64,000 nucleotides of DNA from SZUA-36 sp963727635 (lineage in GTDB: Bacteria; Pseudomonadota; Gammaproteobacteria; Xanthomonadales; SZUA-36), in the NCBI GenBank assembly GCA_963727635.1, contig CAVSHP010000015.1, positions 62,001 through 126,000 on the forward strand, read 5' to 3'. The notes under the pieces were generated by a model, which saw only the letters and a program-made list of their open reading frames with translations, was not told where the DNA came from and did not search any database. Positions 1-11,300 of this stretch are shown here, piece after piece; position 1 is the first letter of the stretch, and each line of letters starts with the position of its first letter. The position numbers and the translations under genes are program-made.

Positions 1-866
1 TCCGCGGCCAGGTCGACGATCACGCTGCCGTCCCTCATGGACTCGACCATCTCTGTCGTGATCAGGCGTGGTGCCGGCTTGCCGGGAATCAGCGCGGTCG
101 TGATGATGATATCCACGTCTTTTGCCTGTTCGGCAAACAGGGCCATCTCGGCCTTGATGAATTCATCACTCATGACCTTGGCGTAACCGCCTTCACCCGA
201 GCCGTCCTCGTCTGCAAAATCCAGCATCAGGAATTCGGCGCCCATGCTCTCGATCTGCTCCTTGACTTCGGGGCGGGTATCGAAGGAACGTACGATGGCG
301 CCCATGCTTTGCGCGGCGCCAATGGCGGCCAGACCGGCAACACCCGCGCCGATGACCAGCACCTTGGCCGGCGGTACCTTGCCGGCAGCAGTGATCTGAC
401 CGGTGAAAAACCGTCCGAAATGCTGTGCAGCTTCGACCACGGCCCGGTAGCCCGCGATATTCGCCATCGAACTCAGCGCATCCATTTTCTGCGCGCGCGA
501 AATGCGTGGAATACTGTCCATGGCCATCGCCGTGACACCCTGGCTGGTCAGTTTGTCCAGCAGTTCAGGATTTTGCGCAGGCCACAGGAAACTGATCAGT
601 GTCTGGCCCTTTTTCAGGAGTGCGGTCTCTTCGTCAGATGGACCACGTACTTTCATCACGATGTCCGAATCGCGCCAGATTTCTTCTGCAGTGGCGATTG
701 AGCATCCGACGGCTGCATAACTCGCGTCGGAAAAATTGGCAGCGGCACCCGCATTGGATTCAACCGCTACATCAAAACCCAATTTCATTAACTGGGCGGA
801 TACTTCTGGGGTGGTGGCTACGCGCTTTTCACCCGCGAATATCTCCCTCGGTACACCGATTCTCAT
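1..866 (-). CDS. pntA: NAD(P) transhydrogenase subunit alpha (5' part, cut by window edge)
   Basis: Reading leftward from the ATG at 866, 288 codons stay open to the window edge. The product begins MRIGVPREIFAGEKRVATTP, the N-terminal signature of the alanine dehydrogenase/PntA family. A Rossmann dinucleotide loop, VLVIGAGVAGLAAIGA, lies near residue 170 and is followed by SFDTRPEV, typical of the transhydrogenase NAD(H)-binding domain I. In the family this subunit works with PntB in the inner membrane, coupling hydride transfer from NADH to NADP+ with proton re-entry. The rest of the gene lies outside the window, so whether the membrane helices are fused or sit on a separate PntAB subunit cannot be judged. 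Alanine dehydrogenase is less likely because of the MDSIPRISRAQ and SGEGGYAKVMS segments typical of PntA. Confidence 0.9.
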   Translation of the reverse strand, partial: MRIGVPREIFAGEKRVATTPEVSAQLMKLGFDVAVESNAGAAANFSDASYAAVGCSIATAEEIWRDSDIVMKVRGPSDEETALLKKGQTLISFLWPAQNPELLDKLTSQGVTAMAMDSIPRISRAQKMDALSSMANIAGYRAVVEAAQHFGRFFTGQITAAGKVPPAKVLVIGAGVAGLAAIGAAQSMGAIVRSFDTRPEVKEQIESMGAEFLMLDFADEDGSGEGGYAKVMSDEFIKAEMALFAEQAKDVDIIITTALIPGKPAPRLITTEMVESMRDGSVIVDLAA

Positions 867-1069
867 AAAAAATCTCCGGATGATTTGCCTTTTAAAGCCT
901 GGGTTACGTCAATCAATGATCTCTATTTTTCAGTTTTATTCAGCCCGTCAGCAAAAACCGGCCGGCTGAAAATTCAAGTTGAGGGCGAGTATACCGACAA
1001 AAACCGCTATTTCTACGATCTAAGTCAATAATTTCGCATTGAATACAAATTTTTGTGATTGAACAGGGC

Positions 1070-1729
1070 CTAGCTGAATTGCTTGCGCAATGCTTCCAGT
1101 CTTTCCAGCGTGCCTATATCGTGCCAGGCACCCGTATAAATTTCGCCGGTCACCTGATGTCTCGCCATCGCTGCCTGTAGCATCGGCACCACTGAGAAGT
1201 TGCCATCGCCCGCCGGCTCGAAAAAGCGCGGGTGGTATACGCTGATGCCGCTGAAAGTGTAACGTGGTTGACCTTCGGCAATGACATAGCCACCGTGCAG
1301 TACAAAATCCCCGTTCGGGTTATGCGCTGGATTGGCCACCATCACCAGGTGGGCATGGTCGCATTTGATCGCGCGCAATCTCGCCAGCGGATAAGTCGTG
1401 AATACATCGCCGTTGATCACGGCAAACGGGGCATCACCCAGCATCGGCAAGGCCTGTTTGATCCCGCCCCCGGTACCCAGTGCGCCGGGTGGTTCGGCCG
1501 AGTAATGGATGTTCAATCCCCAACTGGAACCATCGCCTAGTGTGCCGCTTATCTGCTCACCGAGGTGGGACAGGTTGATGACGACTTCCCTGAACCCTGC
1601 CGCCGCGAGACCCGTCAAGTGATGCTCGATCAATGATCTGCCGCCAACCTCCAACAGGGGCTTGGGTCTTGTGTCCGTCAACGGCCGCAGGCGCTCGCCG
1701 CGTCCGGCGGCCAGGATCATGGCGCGCAT
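1070..1729 (-). CDS. murU: N-acetylmuramate alpha-1-phosphate uridylyltransferase
   Basis: A 219-residue nucleotidyltransferase with the N-terminal signature LAAGRGERLRPLTD followed by KPLLEVGG, and the metal-binding VINGDVF segment near residue 106. Length and sequence fit MurU, which turns MurNAc-1-phosphate plus UTP into UDP-MurNAc in the Pseudomonas-type peptidoglycan recycling route. Its start overlaps the 3' end of the sugar kinase amgK by about 13 bp, and that kinase makes the MurU substrate. The partnership with amgK is the main reason to prefer MurU over a generic mannose-1-phosphate guanylyltransferase. The more common neighbours of this pair in other genomes (lptD/surA) are absent; the suf operon lies on the other side. 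Confidence 0.85.
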   Translation of the reverse strand: MRAMILAAGRGERLRPLTDTRPKPLLEVGGRSLIEHHLTGLAAAGFREVVINLSHLGEQISGTLGDGSSWGLNIHYSAEPPGALGTGGGIKQALPMLGDAPFAVINGDVFTTYPLARLRAIKCDHAHLVMVANPAHNPNGDFVLHGGYVIAEGQPRYTFSGISVYHPRFFEPAGDGNFSVVPMLQAAMARHQVTGEIYTGAWHDIGTLERLEALRKQFS

Positions 1730-2713
1730 TCTGGTTGCTCCAGGAATTCCAGGATATCTGCAAACTCGGGGTAAAGACGCAAGGTGCCGGTAAGATAGCC
1801 GTAAAAACGCGGGATCATTTCCAGGTAACCCCTCTTTCCGTCGCGGTAGTGGAGGCGGGCGAAAATACCGACAATCTTGAAATTGCGTTGCAATCCCATC
1901 AGGTCACAGTAACGCCGCCAGCGGGCGGGTTCTATATCGAGACGGAATTTCAGCCGGATTTCTTCCATCCAGTCTTCGATCCTGGCCCGTGGCCAGGCGA
2001 TATAACGATCCCAGATCAACGAGATAAAGTCATAGCTGACCGGACCCAGGACGCCATCCTGATAATCGATGATGCCGATACCGTTGGCGCCGTTACTGAG
2101 CAGGTTGCAGGAATGAAAATCCCGGTGGACAAATGTTTGTGGCTGTTCCAGCGCCGAGTCAATGATACATCTGCAAAAGTTGTCCCAGCTTTCATCCAGG
2201 CTTCCGCGGGAGGTGCATTTGCGGTGCTCGAGCAGGTACCAGTCCGGGAAAAGATCCATGTCCCGGCGTAGTTTCCGCTGGTCAAACACGGGCAGATCCA
2301 CTGCTGTCGACCTCCAGCGCCAGGGTTGTCAACATGTCAAATAATGCGGGGAACAGCGTATCGGCGTTGTCCGCGTGGAGTAAGTCACGGTACAGACCGT
2401 CTCCCAGGTCTTCAAGCAGCAGGAATCCATTGGCCTGATCCGCATGAAAAATCTCCGGTGCGTGCAAGCCCGCCGCGCGCAGCCGCTGGCCGATACCGAT
2501 AAACAGCCCGACATCCTCCCCGGGTGGCGGTGCGTCCATCAGGATGCGCGATTCACCGTGCAACTGCACCCTGAAGTAGCGTCGGAAGCTGGCGTCACCA
2601 GCGATATTTAAAATTTCAGACCGTGGATCAACTCCCAGATCCCAAAGCCAGAGACGGGCTTTTTCCAGACGTGGATCGATTGTTGAAGTCAATATTGCAC
2701 CGGATGATTCCAT
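1717..2713 (-). CDS. amgK: N-acetylmuramate/N-acetylglucosamine 1-kinase (frameshifted)
   Basis: Two overlapping minus-strand frames (2713 to about 2300, then about 2300 to 1717) together encode one aminoglycoside-phosphotransferase-fold kinase of about 330 residues, the usual AmgK length. The N-terminal half has the ATP-binding GDASFRRYFRV and LLLEDLGD segments. The second half has the catalytic loop FVHRDFHSCNLL and the metal-binding IIDYQD. One extra base near 2300-2303 separates the halves; removing it gives a continuous protein. In the family AmgK phosphorylates the anomeric carbon of MurNAc and GlcNAc recovered from the wall, and MurU, which overlaps downstream, uses the product. The frameshift is probably a sequence error because neither half alone would work. 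Confidence 0.8.
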
Positions 2714-2840
2714 GGTGGTGAATTCTGCCGTAAACGCGCCAGCTATGAAACGTCGGCGACGGTATTTTTTTATATGGGACTAATATGGTACTATATAAAT
2801 GACAGTTTTAAGGTTGCCACGTTGGAGTTTGTGCCCTGCA
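2714..2840 (+). promoter_or_regulatory. AT-rich promoter region of the suf operon, divergent from amgK
   Basis: The 127-bp space between the divergent amgK and sufR genes includes a run of A/T-rich sequence at about 2764-2800 with TATATGGG, ACTAATATGG and TACTATATAAAT. TATAAAT at 2794-2800 is a plausible -10 element. The imperfect dyad character of this block makes it the natural candidate for SufR autoregulation. No precise operator can be assigned by eye. Confidence 0.4.
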
Positions 2841-3287
2841 ATGTTACGAATCAGCAAAATGACAGATTATGCCATTATGGTCATGGTTGAACTGAACGCA
2901 TCGAGGGGTGAGGTTCTGACTGCGCAGGCGTTGGCGGAGCGTTCCCGGCTGGAGTTACCGACGGTTAGCAAGGTATTGAAAATGCTGGTTAAAATGAATT
3001 TAGTTGACTCCTATCGCGGTGCCAGTGGTGGTTATTGTCTGGAACGCGAGGCAAAGGATATCAGCGTTGCTGAAATTATTGTCGCCATCGAAGGTCCGAT
3101 AGCCATGACCGAATGCAGCGTGGAAGAGGGTCTCTGTGCACAGGAAGCCATCTGCAGTCTGCGTGGCAACTGGCAACGTATTTCCATCGCGGTCGCAAAG
3201 GCGATGGAAGGCGTGTCGCTGGCGGAAATGGCGCAACCGGTCAAGACCGGTTCGGGTCCTTTGCACATCACCACGCTGAATGCGTGA
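2841..3287 (+). CDS. sufR: Rrf2-family SUF system regulator
   Basis: A 148-residue Rrf2/IscR-type regulator. The ATG at 2841 begins MLRISKMTDYAIMVMVEL, the conserved helix that opens this family. The winged-helix segment LPTVSKVLKMLVKMNLVDSY and the wing RGASGGYCL follow. Three cysteines in ECSVEEGLCAQEAICSLRG (about residues 93-110) fit the Fe-S cluster ligands of IscR-like proteins. It matches the gammaproteobacterial suf regulator subgroup, and it directly precedes sufB (36 bp gap) as first gene of the operon. By family it should sense Fe-S status and repress its own operon. An earlier in-frame start at 2799 exists, but the residues it would add do not look like family sequence. Confidence 0.88.
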   Translation: MLRISKMTDYAIMVMVELNASRGEVLTAQALAERSRLELPTVSKVLKMLVKMNLVDSYRGASGGYCLEREAKDISVAEIIVAIEGPIAMTECSVEEGLCAQEAICSLRGNWQRISIAVAKAMEGVSLAEMAQPVKTGSGPLHITTLNA

Positions 3288-3323
3288 CAGAAATCGAATG
3301 AGTGATTTGGAATTAATACAAAT

Positions 3324-4773
<1,450 letters not shown>

Positions 4774-4838
4774 GTCAACGTCCAATGCAGGGCGAGCATC
4801 TGCCGAATTCAAGTGAAATCAAGGAATAAATCAAGACT

Positions 4839-5640
4839 ATGTCTATCATGTTAAAAATCACCAACCTGCACGCAACGGTCGGGGGCAAGGAAATTCTGAA
4901 GGGCCTGAACCTGGAACTCGAAGCCGGGGAAGTTCACGCCATCATGGGTCCGAATGGTGCGGGTAAAAGTACCCTCGGCTAATGTGCTGGCTGGTCGCGA
5001 AGGCTACGAAGTGACCCAGGGTGAGGTCATTTTCAATGGTAAAAACCTGCTGGAACTCGAACCGGAGGAACGTGCCTGCGAGGGTGTGTTCCTGGCGTTT
5101 CAATACCCGGTGGAAATCCCCGGCGTCAACAACACCTATTTTTTGCGCGCCGCCCTGAATGCAAAACGCAAGCACCGTGGCGAAGAACCACTGGATTCCG
5201 TCGCATTTCTGCGCCTGGTGCGTGAGAAGCTGAAAGTCCTCCACATCGGCGATGAGCTTTTACACCGTGCGGTCAACGAAGGCTTTTCCGGCGGTGAAAA
5301 AAAACGCAACGAGATATTCCAGATGGCGGTACTCGAACCGACACTCGCCATCCTCGATGAAACGGATTCCGGTCTCGACATCGATGCGCTGAAAACGGTC
5401 GCGGAAGGGGTCAACAGGCTGCGTTCCAAGGACCGTGGAATGATAGTCGTGACACATTACCAGCGGCTACTGGACTATATCGTGCCGGACAAGGTGCACG
5501 TGCTGGCCGATGGCAAACTGGTTGCGACCGGCGGCGCCGATCTCGCATTGAAGCTGGAAGAGCAGGGTTATGCCTGGCTCGAAGAAGGCGGTATCACGCC
5601 TTTGCAGGCTGACGCCGCGGCACAGGCGGCAAATCCATGA
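4839..5640 (+). CDS. sufC: Fe-S assembly ATPase SufC (frameshifted)
   Basis: ABC-type ATPase of the SufBCD complex. The start is ATG 4839, or 4848 nine bases later; an AAGGA ribosome site lies upstream. The Walker A region IMGPNGAGKSTL is interrupted by one extra base at about 4975-4979, after which the frame continues with NVLAGREGYEVTQGEV. Downstream are the signature FSGGEKKRNEIFQM, Walker B LAILDETDSGLDIDAL and the switch histidine in IVVTHYQRLLDYI, all diagnostic of SufC. The full product is about 266 residues. Its TGA overlaps the sufD ATG by 4 bp, which suggests translational coupling. Confidence 0.93.
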
Positions 5641-6939
5641 GTGAATTGTCAGAACGGCTGGCAACGGCCTTGCCAGACAATTCCGCTGTCCGGCCCGAAT
5701 GGCTGAAAGCCTTGCGTGAATCGGGTGCTGAGCAATTCCGCACCTACGGATTACCGACCCGTAAGACCGAAGCGTGGAAATATACTGCGCTCGGCGCCCT
5801 TGACCGGGCCGGCGTACAGTTGCCTTCCGCGGCAGAGACTTTGGCATTCGACGCTTCCACACCGCCACCGCTGGCGGAATCCGGACTCCAGCTAAATCTG
5901 CATGATGGCCAAATCCTGGCACAGACGGGCGAAGTGCCCAAGGGTCTGACCGTGCTGCCTTTGGCGGACGCCGTCAATTTTGGCGTCGACGGTTTGCAGG
6001 CCCTGTTGGAATCACTCACCGATAATAATCAGAAAACCATCTCCGGCCATGGATTCAGCGCCTTGAATTCGGCCACGCTGGAATCAGGCGTGGTGATTCA
6101 TGTGGCAACCGGCACCGATGCCGGAAGGCTGGCTTTGCTCTGGTCCACAAGCCGGGATGAAATTCCCCTGCTGTTCAATTCCCGCATCTGCGTGATTCTC
6201 GAAGCGGATGCAAAACTGGAGTTGCTGGAGCAGTTTCAAAGCACGGATGACAACACCAATACCAGCAATATCGTATTGCAGGCCGATGTCGGCGAAAACG
6301 CGGAGCTTCGCCATATCCGTTTTCAACAGGAATCCGATAACGCAACCCTGATAACCCGGGCCGAGGTTTCACAACACGCCGATAGTGCGTACACCTACTA
6401 CGGGTTTGATCTGGGCGGAGGATTGATTCGTCACGATATGCATGCTGCGTTGCTGGGCAGTGGCGCAAACGCCAGCCTCAACGGCGCCTACCTGCTGGAT
6501 GGCAATCGCCACGTGGATAATCATGCGCAGGGTCGATCACCATGCGACCGGCGGTATCAGCCACCAGTATTTCCGGGGTGTCGCGGGCGGCAGCGGACGG
6601 GCGGTCTTCAATACCGCAGCCTGTGTACATCCGGGCGCCGACGGTACCGAGGCGCGGCAGTCCAATGCCAATATCCTGTTATCTGCACGCGCCGAAATCG
6701 ACACCAAGCCGGAACTCGAAATCTATGCCGACGAGGTCATCGCCAGCCATGGCGCAACCGTCGGGCAGCTGGATGAATCAGCGGTATTCTACCTGCGCAG
6801 CCGGGGTTTGAATGAGCAACAGGCGCGCCAGTTGCTGACCATGGCATTTTGCCGCTCGGTGAGTGACAAATTACCCGACCAGGTGCTGGCAGAGGTCATT
6901 TCACAGCGCATGATGGATGTCATGCCGCAGGCCGAGTGA
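5637..6939 (+). CDS. sufD: Fe-S cluster assembly protein SufD (frameshifted)
   Basis: SufD, the SufB-like partner in the SufBC2D scaffold. The N-terminal region has the family signature PTRKTEAWKYTAL. The beta-helix core follows, and the C-terminal half contains QSNANILLSARAEIDTKPEL, then EIYADEVIASHGATVGQLD and LTMAFCRSV. One extra base near 6526-6533 splits the gene: the first frame runs on into a nonsense tail, while the second carries the true C-terminus to the TGA at 6939. The corrected product is about 433 residues. It starts inside the sufC stop (ATGA overlap) and is followed five bases after its stop by sufS. Confidence 0.92.
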
Positions 6940-6943
6940 ACGG

Positions 6944-8194
6944 ATGAATCAATCGGCAATCAGCAACGTGGACCCGGTACTGGATATCGCCAGGGTGCGC
7001 GCAGATTTTCCGATCCTGCAGCGCACCGTTCACGGCAAACCGCTGGTCTATCTTGACACGGCGGCATCGGCCCAGCGTCCTCTCGCGGTTCTGAATGCGA
7101 TCGAGGATTTTTATCGCAATCACAATGCCAATATACACCGTGGTGTGCATTTGCTCAGCCAGGAAGCCACCGAGGGTTACGAACTGGCCCGCGCAAAAGT
7201 CGCGGCGTTCATCAATGCGTCTTCGGACCTGGAATGCGTGTTCACCCGCGGCACCACCGAGTCGATCAACCTGGTGGCGCACAGTTTTCTGCGGCCACGT
7301 TTACGTGCGGGTGATGAAATTCTCATCAGCTGGATGGAGCACCATTCCAATATTGTTCCGTGGCAGTTATTGTGCGAGGAAACGGGCGCCGTGCTGAAAG
7401 TCGCACCGATGAACCAGCGCGGTGAACTCGAAATGGATGCGCTGGAGGAGATGTTGACCGAGCGTGTCAAAATGCTCGCCGTTGTCCAGGTTTCAAACGC
7501 CCTGGGAACGGTCAACCCGGTGGCGGAGATTTGCGCCATGGCAAAGCAGCGTGGCATACCGGTCCTCATCGACGGCGCCCAGGCGGTGCCGCACCAGGCG
7601 GTTGATGTGCAGGCGCTGGATTGCGATTTTTACTGTTTCTCCGGCCACAAGATGTACGGCCCGACCGGGATTGGTGTGCTGTGGGGCCGTTACGAACACC
7701 TGCAGAATATGCGGCCTTACCAGGGCGGCGGTGAAATGATCCGTCACGTGAGCTTTGAAAAATCAACCTTTAACGATGCGCCGGGAAAATTTGAGGCCGG
7801 CACCCCGAATATCGCAGGCGCCATCGGCATGGGCGCGGCCGTCGATTATCTGCAGGCTCTCGGCATGCACAGGGTCGCTGCCTGGGAAGCGCAATTGCTT
7901 GCCTACGGCACCGAAAAGCTGGCGCAGATCGACGGTTTCAGAATGATCGGCACGGCGGCCCGCAAGGCCGGTGTGATGTCTTTCGTGCTGGGGGATATTC
8001 ATGCCAATGATGTCGGTACCATTGTTGATCTGCACGGTGTCGCGATCCGCACGGGTCACCACTGCGCCATGCCGGTGGCGGAATTCTTTGGCGTACCGGC
8101 AACCGCGCGCGCATCCCTGGGTGTCTACAACACCATTGAAGAAATTGACATCCTGGCGGATGCGCTCGAGAAAACCAGGGAAATGTTTACCTGA
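6944..8194 (+). CDS. sufS: Cysteine desulfurase SufS
   Basis: A 416-residue class V aminotransferase-fold enzyme that uses PLP to release sulfur from L-cysteine as an enzyme persulfide for Fe-S assembly. The PLP lysine lies in YCFSGHKMYGPTGIG and the sulfur-accepting cysteine in RTGHHCAMPV near the C-terminus; NIHRGVHLLSQEAT and TRGTTESINLVA are also SufS-type. ATG 6944 follows the sufD stop by five bases. No sufE, sufU, sufA or sufT gene follows in the next 200 bp, so the persulfide acceptor must be encoded elsewhere. Confidence 0.95.
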   Translation: MNQSAISNVDPVLDIARVRADFPILQRTVHGKPLVYLDTAASAQRPLAVLNAIEDFYRNHNANIHRGVHLLSQEATEGYELARAKVAAFINASSDLECVFTRGTTESINLVAHSFLRPRLRAGDEILISWMEHHSNIVPWQLLCEETGAVLKVAPMNQRGELEMDALEEMLTERVKMLAVVQVSNALGTVNPVAEICAMAKQRGIPVLIDGAQAVPHQAVDVQALDCDFYCFSGHKMYGPTGIGVLWGRYEHLQNMRPYQGGGEMIRHVSFEKSTFNDAPGKFEAGTPNIAGAIGMGAAVDYLQALGMHRVAAWEAQLLAYGTEKLAQIDGFRMIGTAARKAGVMSFVLGDIHANDVGTIVDLHGVAIRTGHHCAMPVAEFFGVPATARASLGVYNTIEEIDILADALEKTREMFT

Positions 8195-8396
8195 AGAACA
8201 ACCATATTGCACGGGTGACTTCAGTCACTTATGCTATCCGCAGTAGCATTCTGCAAAGCGCTGGGATGCCAGGGACGATCCCTCCAAACGCAATTCCACC
8301 AAGCAGATGATCATCCGCTCTTTGAATTTCCTGAAAATTACACCTATGCTAATTTAAACATCTACCTGGATTTTCCACCTTCGCGGGCGACGCTCC

Positions 8397-11300
8397 ATGA
8401 AAGAAGAAGAAGTTTTCAGAATAAACGTCGAACCGGGTGAATTTCCGTTTCCCATCCTTGACGGACCGGTTGAGTCGAGGTACCTGACCTGGATACGTAA
8501 CAACGCCAACTACATGGCCGTGCGCGGCTTTCTCGACTACATGCGGGCAATTGGCGTGTTGCTGCGTGGTATCGTCATCAATTTTGTCGTATTGCTGCCG
8601 TTTGCGCTGCTGGTGTCTTTCGCCATTGCATGGTGGTACCAGTCAGCGGACCCTTTTGCATTAACCACTAAAATGTTGATACTGGCCACGGTCGTGGTGC
8701 TGCTTTACCCCCTGCTCACGCCGCTGTGGAACATCTTCCGGCACAGGAGACGTCTGGAAACCGGTAGTGACAGCTCGGTTAAACCACGTAGCCGGCTTGA
8801 ACAGTTATTTGGCATTCTCTTGTTGACCGTCCTGGCCGTTGCCGCCTTTGAATCCCTGGCGGCTTTCTTGGAGCCATTTCACAACTTCATTTCTGAAAGA
8901 TATATAAACTGGAAAGGGTTTTTGTCCATTATGTCTGCAGCGTTGGCGATATTTGCATCCACCGACAAGTTATTGGCGGCCCTGGGCGGCATCGCGAGAC
9001 AACTTGCGATGGTCGCCATCGGCGCACTCGGCGTACTCGTGCCATTGTTTTTCATCCTGCGGGTGTCCGACTACCTGGTATTTAATCCGCCCACCTGGTC
9101 GGATGATATTATTAAAGCGATGCTGGTGATCCCCGGTATCATGATCATGACAATAGTCATTGCCTGGAGCATGCTTTTTATTGGCTGGATCAGATCACGT
9201 TTCAGCAAAACTTCTCATGTCTTCACATTCAGAGATGTTTCGAAAATGTCCCTGTTTTTCCTGATATTGATACTGGTTCTTGGCCTCATAATTTTTGAGT
9301 TTAATGAGGGAGAAAGTAAAAATATTGATTTTTCAAAAGGTGCCTACAGTTTTCTGGTAGACATAAAGAAAAACAAAAAGGAGATCAATCAAAACAAGGA
9401 GATAAATCAAAATAAGAATGGAATATTTGATAAAATTTCAGACTATATAAAGCAGAAAGTTCTGCGAAAAGGGGAGAAAAGCAAGGCAAATCTGTCCCTC
9501 GTTGGCAAGAACGATATAAATGAAGATCTGAAAAAACTATTTGCCGATGCTGGAAAGAAACCCTACCCGCCAAAACTAAGGCAACTGTTTAACCGGCTTA
9601 GGGAACTTCCCAGGACCGACAACATAATCGACACCGCTTTGTACACCGAGTTGCCGGCCGACAAGCAGTTGCAACGATTAAACATTTACGCCACCTATTC
9701 ACCGCAAATCGAACAACAGGTCGAACTGATCAAGTCGCTTTCTGCAGAGAAAAAAGAGGATCAAATCAAACTGCTGGAAAGGCTCGTCGAATCAGTGCCG
9801 CTATTGCGTCTGCTGGAACCAAAAGAAATGAGTTCCCTGGCGGAGAGCGTTGTTAACACTGCCCATGATTTTCCCGGCTGGGGACCGGGAATGCCATATG
9901 AGTCCTATCTGCTTTGCAATCTTGACGATGAATTGTGCCCGGTTGCGGGGCAGATATTTCAGGATTTTTCGCGGACGTATGAGGCGCAACCGGAACTCGG
10001 TTATACCTATCGTTGGAACGATCTGATAGCTGATTTCAACAGCGCCTATCAAGAACTCGCGCTTGGAGCGATTTACCAGAAAAAAGATTACCCGTACCTT
10101 TTCAATACATCTGCCGCAAAAGAAATACGCAGGCAAAGTCTCAAATTAAACGCCATTTTGCTACTTTTGTTTGCAGTTCCGCTGTGGCTGATCACGCGCT
10201 ACACCGTCGATATAAACCTGACATCGATCCATGGCCTGTACCGCGACCGACTGGCATCCGCGTTTCTCGTCGGTGCTGACACGAAGGGTGATGTTGATAT
10301 TGAAAAGGACCTCGACCTCGCGGAAATATGTCGTCACGAGGCTGGTTCAGTCGCACCGTATCACCTCATCAACGTGGCGCTGAACCTGCAAGGCAGCAAA
10401 TCGATGGGTGTCCGGGATCGTCAGTCCGACTTTTTTGTCTTTAGCAAAAAGTTTATTGGTGGATTTCGTACCGGGTATTGTCGCGGCGAAACCATGGAAC
10501 TGTTTTTTCCGCAGATGAGTCTTTCGACCGCCATGGCGATCTCTGCGGCAGCTGCTTCACCCAATATGGGCAGGGCAACCAGTCCGGCGCTGGTCGTGAT
10601 CATGACGTTGTTCAACATTCGGCTGGGCTATTGGTTGCCAAATCCCAAACGTCTCGAAACCTGGCTATACAAGCAAAAAGGCGCGGGCGGAAAAGCGGGC
10701 GGATATGTATTTAAGGACGTTTTCGCCGAGGAGTTGATCGAGGTCTCGCGACGCTGGGAGAACGCCTATGAGAACCCGGAACGCTACCAGTCGAGTGAAT
10801 ACCGGCCAACAATCGAACATTCACTGGTTGGTATCGGTTTTTCGGGCGGCGGCATCCGTTCCGCTACCCTCAACCTCGGTATCACACAGGCGCTGCACAA
10901 AAGGGGTATTTTCAAGCACATCGATTATATGTCGACGGTCTCGGGTGGCGGATACCTGGGTTCAAGCATCAGCGCGCTCATGCGTCAGAACACAAAGACG
11001 GAAAGCGAAACTTCGGGAACAGTGGATGTTTCGCGCAGTGAAGGCGGCGAATTTACTGTGTCGGTGACGCCGGCAAAAAAAGCCTTTTCATTTTTGCGTA
11101 GCACGCAAGGGGACCGGCAACCGCGCGTTTATGAATATGCCAACTTTGCCAATCTTGCAGTAAAGCAAGGCGACCGGGTCAGGAAAGGGTACCGGCTGTT
11201 GAATCCAAATGAGGCGGTGGACGCCAATAACCTGTCGTTCAGTCGCTATTATCACTGGCGGGTGCGCCCGTCTGCCCTGCTGAAAGAAATTGCGGGAAAG

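Noticed and set aside
1633..2271. A long open plus-strand frame opposite murU/amgK.
   Set aside because: It lies fully antisense to amgK, whose catalytic motifs are clear, and its translation has no recognisable domain.
4975..4980. Programmed ribosomal frameshifting as an explanation for the break inside the SufC Walker A motif and similar breaks.
   Set aside because: The breaks lack a common slippery sequence or stimulator, occur many times in one gene (ileS), and affect genes not known for recoding. Sequence error explains all of them.
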